A DNA stretch of 64,000 nt from Persicitalea jodogahamensis. GTDB lineage: Bacteria; Bacteroidota; Bacteroidia; Cytophagales; Spirosomataceae. Of this stretch, positions 63,236 through 64,000 are shown in pieces. Every line of letters starts with the position of its first letter. The stretch's first letter is position 1. The stretch lies in assembly GCF_014651615.1 (NCBI RefSeq), contig NZ_BMXF01000003.1, positions 1 through 64,000 of the forward strand, in the 5' to 3' direction. The notes under the pieces were generated by a model. That model had not been told where the DNA came from, ran no database searches, and worked only from the letters and a program-made list of their open reading frames with translations. A program made the position numbers and the translations under genes.

Positions 63236-64000
63236 ATGAGTGTACTGGATAAATTTAAGTTGGACGGCAAGGTAGCTCTGGTGACGGGCTGTAAAAGAGG
63301 CATCGGCAAGGCGATGGCCGTAGCCCTGGCCGAAGCGGGCGCCGACATCATCGGCGTGAGCGCGACGCTGGAAAGGGAAGGGAGTTCAGTGGAGAAAGAA
63401 GTGCGGGCCACGGGCCGCGACTTCCGGGCCTACACCTGCGACTTCGGCGACCGTAGCGCCCTGTACGGCTTCATCGGGGAGGTGAAGGCCGACTTCCCGG
63501 TGATCGACATCCTGGTCAACAACGCCGGGACGATCCTGCGCGCGCCCGCCGCCGAGCACCCCGACGAGATGTGGGACAAAGTGGTGGAGGTGAACCAGAA
63601 CGCGCAGTTCATCCTCACCCGCGAAATCGGCAGGGAAATGGTCGCGCGGGGTGACGGCAAGGTGGTCTTCACCGCCTCGCTGCTGACGTTCCAGGGCGGC
63701 ATCACCGTGCCGGGCTACGCGGCCAGCAAGGGGGCCATCGGTCAGCTGACGATGGCCTTCGCCAACGAATGGGCGGGCAGGGGCGTCAATGTCAACGCCA
63801 TCGCCCCCGGCTACGTCAGCACCGACAACACCGAGGCGCTGCGCAGTGATCCCGCCCGGGCGGCGTCGATACTGGGCCGGATTCCGGCGGGCCGCTGGGG
63901 GGAGCCGGAGGACTTCGCCGGGCCGGTCGTGTACCTGTGTTCCGAGGCGTCGTCCTACATGCACGGCTCCATCATGCTGGTGGACGGCGGCTGGATGGGC
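63236..64000 (+). CDS. Short-chain dehydrogenase, gluconate 5-dehydrogenase/KduD-like (3' end cut)
   Basis: 255 codons from ATG 63236 to the window edge; family members end a few residues beyond VDGGWMG, so little is missing. The cofactor loop is TGCKRGIG (about 17-24), followed by NNAG, the catalytic Ser in FTASLLTFQGG (about 146), and Tyr-x3-Lys in GYAASKGA (about 160/164). The sequence resembles 2-deoxy-D-gluconate 3-dehydrogenase and gluconate 5-dehydrogenase, which interconvert keto and hydroxy sugar acids with NAD(P). It follows the zinc dehydrogenase by 32 bp, and the two could act in consecutive steps on an aldonate derived from agar sugars (inference). The GC-rich codon use continues through this gene. 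Confidence 0.88.
   Translation, partial: MSVLDKFKLDGKVALVTGCKRGIGKAMAVALAEAGADIIGVSATLEREGSSVEKEVRATGRDFRAYTCDFGDRSALYGFIGEVKADFPVIDILVNNAGTILRAPAAEHPDEMWDKVVEVNQNAQFILTREIGREMVARGDGKVVFTASLLTFQGGITVPGYAASKGAIGQLTMAFANEWAGRGVNVNAIAPGYVSTDNTEALRSDPARAASILGRIPAGRWGEPEDFAGPVVYLCSEASSYMHGSIMLVDGGWMG

Noticed and set aside
1-64000. CRISPR arrays, rRNA and tRNA genes
   Set aside because: No regularly spaced repeats and no cloverleaf-like or rRNA-like sequence were found in the gaps read.

Overview
The window comes from a Bacteroidota chromosome, most likely a Cytophagia-type (Spirosomataceae-like) bacterium that grows on algal or other complex glycans. The evidence is three SusC/SusD outer-membrane pairs, a type IX secretion (Por) sorting domain on one enzyme, many lipoproteins, SusR-like TPR-LuxR regulation and roughly 50% GC. 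No rRNA, tRNA or CRISPR array was recognised. A family-level assignment is inference.

Region A (about 1-19,560, all minus strand) reads from a LacI-type regulator leftwards through a Gfo/Idh/MocA oxidoreductase, a DegT-type aminotransferase, a ceramidase-like protein, an amidohydrolase, a beta-propeller, a FucP-like sugar permease, a NagB-like deaminase, SusC, SusD, a beta-helix protein, a membrane-bound-dehydrogenase-type propeller and a HiPIP lipoprotein. It ends in an Nramp-like transporter cut by the window edge. Gaps are mostly 15-75 bp, with one ATGA overlap. Five of these products carry Tat-type twin-arginine leaders, and two of those five belong to cofactor-enzyme families normally found in the cytoplasm. 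Two identical 14-bp palindromes sit in the two promoter-sized gaps next to the LacI gene. This is the least conventional locus here and the best candidate for an undescribed system.

Region B (19,587-24,083) is a scar: a dead IS3-family element with intact ends, about 1.4 kb of degenerate AT-rich DNA with traces of further IS3-like sequence, and a lone di-haem cytochrome c peroxidase.

Region C (24,084-43,639) is a rhamnose-type utilisation locus. It has a convergent GntR/UTRA regulator, an SGNH esterase, two tandem GH106-like rhamnosidase genes (one broken by a one-base deletion), a sulfatase, a large unknown secreted protein, SusD, SusC, an arabinose/fucose-isomerase-fold enzyme, an MFS sugar-acid-type permease and L-rhamnose mutarotase. 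A shared inverted repeat lies before the isomerase and permease genes.

Region D (43,711-45,475) holds integrase fragments and a Xre-RES toxin-antitoxin pair, the remains of a mobile insertion between two utilisation loci.

Region E (45,609-64,000) is an agar/porphyran-type locus. A minus-strand arm encodes SusC, SusD, a surface glycan-binding lipoprotein and a secreted GH86 enzyme. A TPR-LuxR regulator stands in the middle. A plus-strand arm encodes a sulfatase, a GH2 enzyme, a GH117 neoagarooligosaccharide-hydrolase-like lipoprotein, a zinc alcohol dehydrogenase and an SDR (cut by the window end). A near-identical TGTTGAGTT motif stands before both arms. GH86 would cut the chain outside, SusCD would import fragments, sulfatase/GH2/GH117 would finish them in the periplasm, and the two dehydrogenases would feed the sugars or sugar acids onward.
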